64,000 bases of DNA from Thalassospira sp. HF15 (lineage in GTDB: Bacteria; Pseudomonadota; Alphaproteobacteria; Rhodospirillales; Thalassospiraceae), in assembly GCF_011806525.1 (NCBI RefSeq), contig NZ_JAAVKI010000003.1, positions 248,001-312,000 of the forward strand, given 5' to 3'. Positions 61,850 through 64,000 of this stretch are shown here, piece after piece (within the stretch, counting starts at the first letter, position 1; each line of letters opens with the position of its first letter). The translations under genes and the position numbers were made by a program. The notes beneath the pieces are model-generated. The model searched no databases and had not been told where the DNA came from. It saw nothing but the letters and a program-made list of their open reading frames with translations.

Positions 61850-64000
<2,151 letters not shown>

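Overview
The window looks like chromosome from a marine alphaproteobacterium of the Rhodospirillales, most like Thalassospira. The reasons are the moderate GC content, the order of the cytochrome aa3 oxidase assembly genes (ctaC-ctaD-ctaB-small protein-ctaG-ctaE-DUF983-surf1, then thrC and an M16 peptidase), a seven-subunit Mrp/Mnh cation antiporter with subunits A and B fused, and a full System I cytochrome c maturation operon. The genus is inferred from gene content and protein style only, without any database search. No prophage, insertion sequence or CRISPR array is visible.

Layout. 158-5756: a plus-strand signalling cassette (membrane GGDEF-EAL protein, single-domain response regulator, CheC-type phosphatase, PAS histidine kinase), then a LiuR-like MerR regulator with a palindromic box in front of it. 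5778-9547: small housekeeping genes (DUF454, arfB, TetR regulator, acyl-ACP thioesterase, rnhB, GNAT). 9647-15593: minus-strand mnhAB-C-D-E-F-G operon with a good terminator. 15774-18208: MFS carrier and metC. 18438-26827: a minus-strand operon with a branched-chain-amino-acid-type ABC transporter (livG, livH, livM, livK-like, livF) and two acyl-CoA-ligase-like proteins, probably importing and activating a carboxylic acid. 26828-27636: an 809-base gene-free region with several dyads. 27637-31210: acnA, its terminator, a GNAT gene, and the decayed 3' end of a second aconitase gene. 31369-33924: a CBS-PAS-GGDEF-EAL protein. 34022-34774: a DUF1223 protein. 34919-41820: ccmABCDEFGHI. 41823-45106: hypothetical protein, lytic transglycosylase, uracil-DNA glycosylase. 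45380-50671: ETF-ubiquinone oxidoreductase, DJ-1/PfpI protein, TPR lipoprotein, ispE. 50750-50824: tRNA-Gln. 50920-54369: degenerate GGDEF protein, ROK kinase, M16 peptidase. 54417-64000: thrC, a cyclic-nucleotide-binding protein, M32 carboxypeptidase and the cytochrome oxidase cluster, cut off inside ctaC at the right edge.

How the genes fit together. Much of the window serves aerobic respiration: ccm builds c-type cytochromes, cta/surf1 builds the aa3 terminal oxidase, ETF-QO feeds electrons from acyl-CoA oxidation into ubiquinone, acnA belongs to the TCA cycle, and Mnh couples cation export to the proton gradient. A second theme is cyclic-di-GMP signalling, with three GGDEF-type proteins, two of which have altered catalytic motifs.

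The observations that most deserve a second look are: the aconitase relic, with an in-frame 522-base deletion between ATGATG repeats; the transporter/ligase operon, with oppositely charged ATPase tails and a PaaK-like protein that lacks the ATP-binding loop; the SDKEF protein that keeps its RxxD inhibitory site; the uracil-DNA glycosylase lacking two iron-sulfur cysteines; and the dyads nested in the promoters of etfD and possibly acnA. None of these is proven to be a new system from sequence alone.
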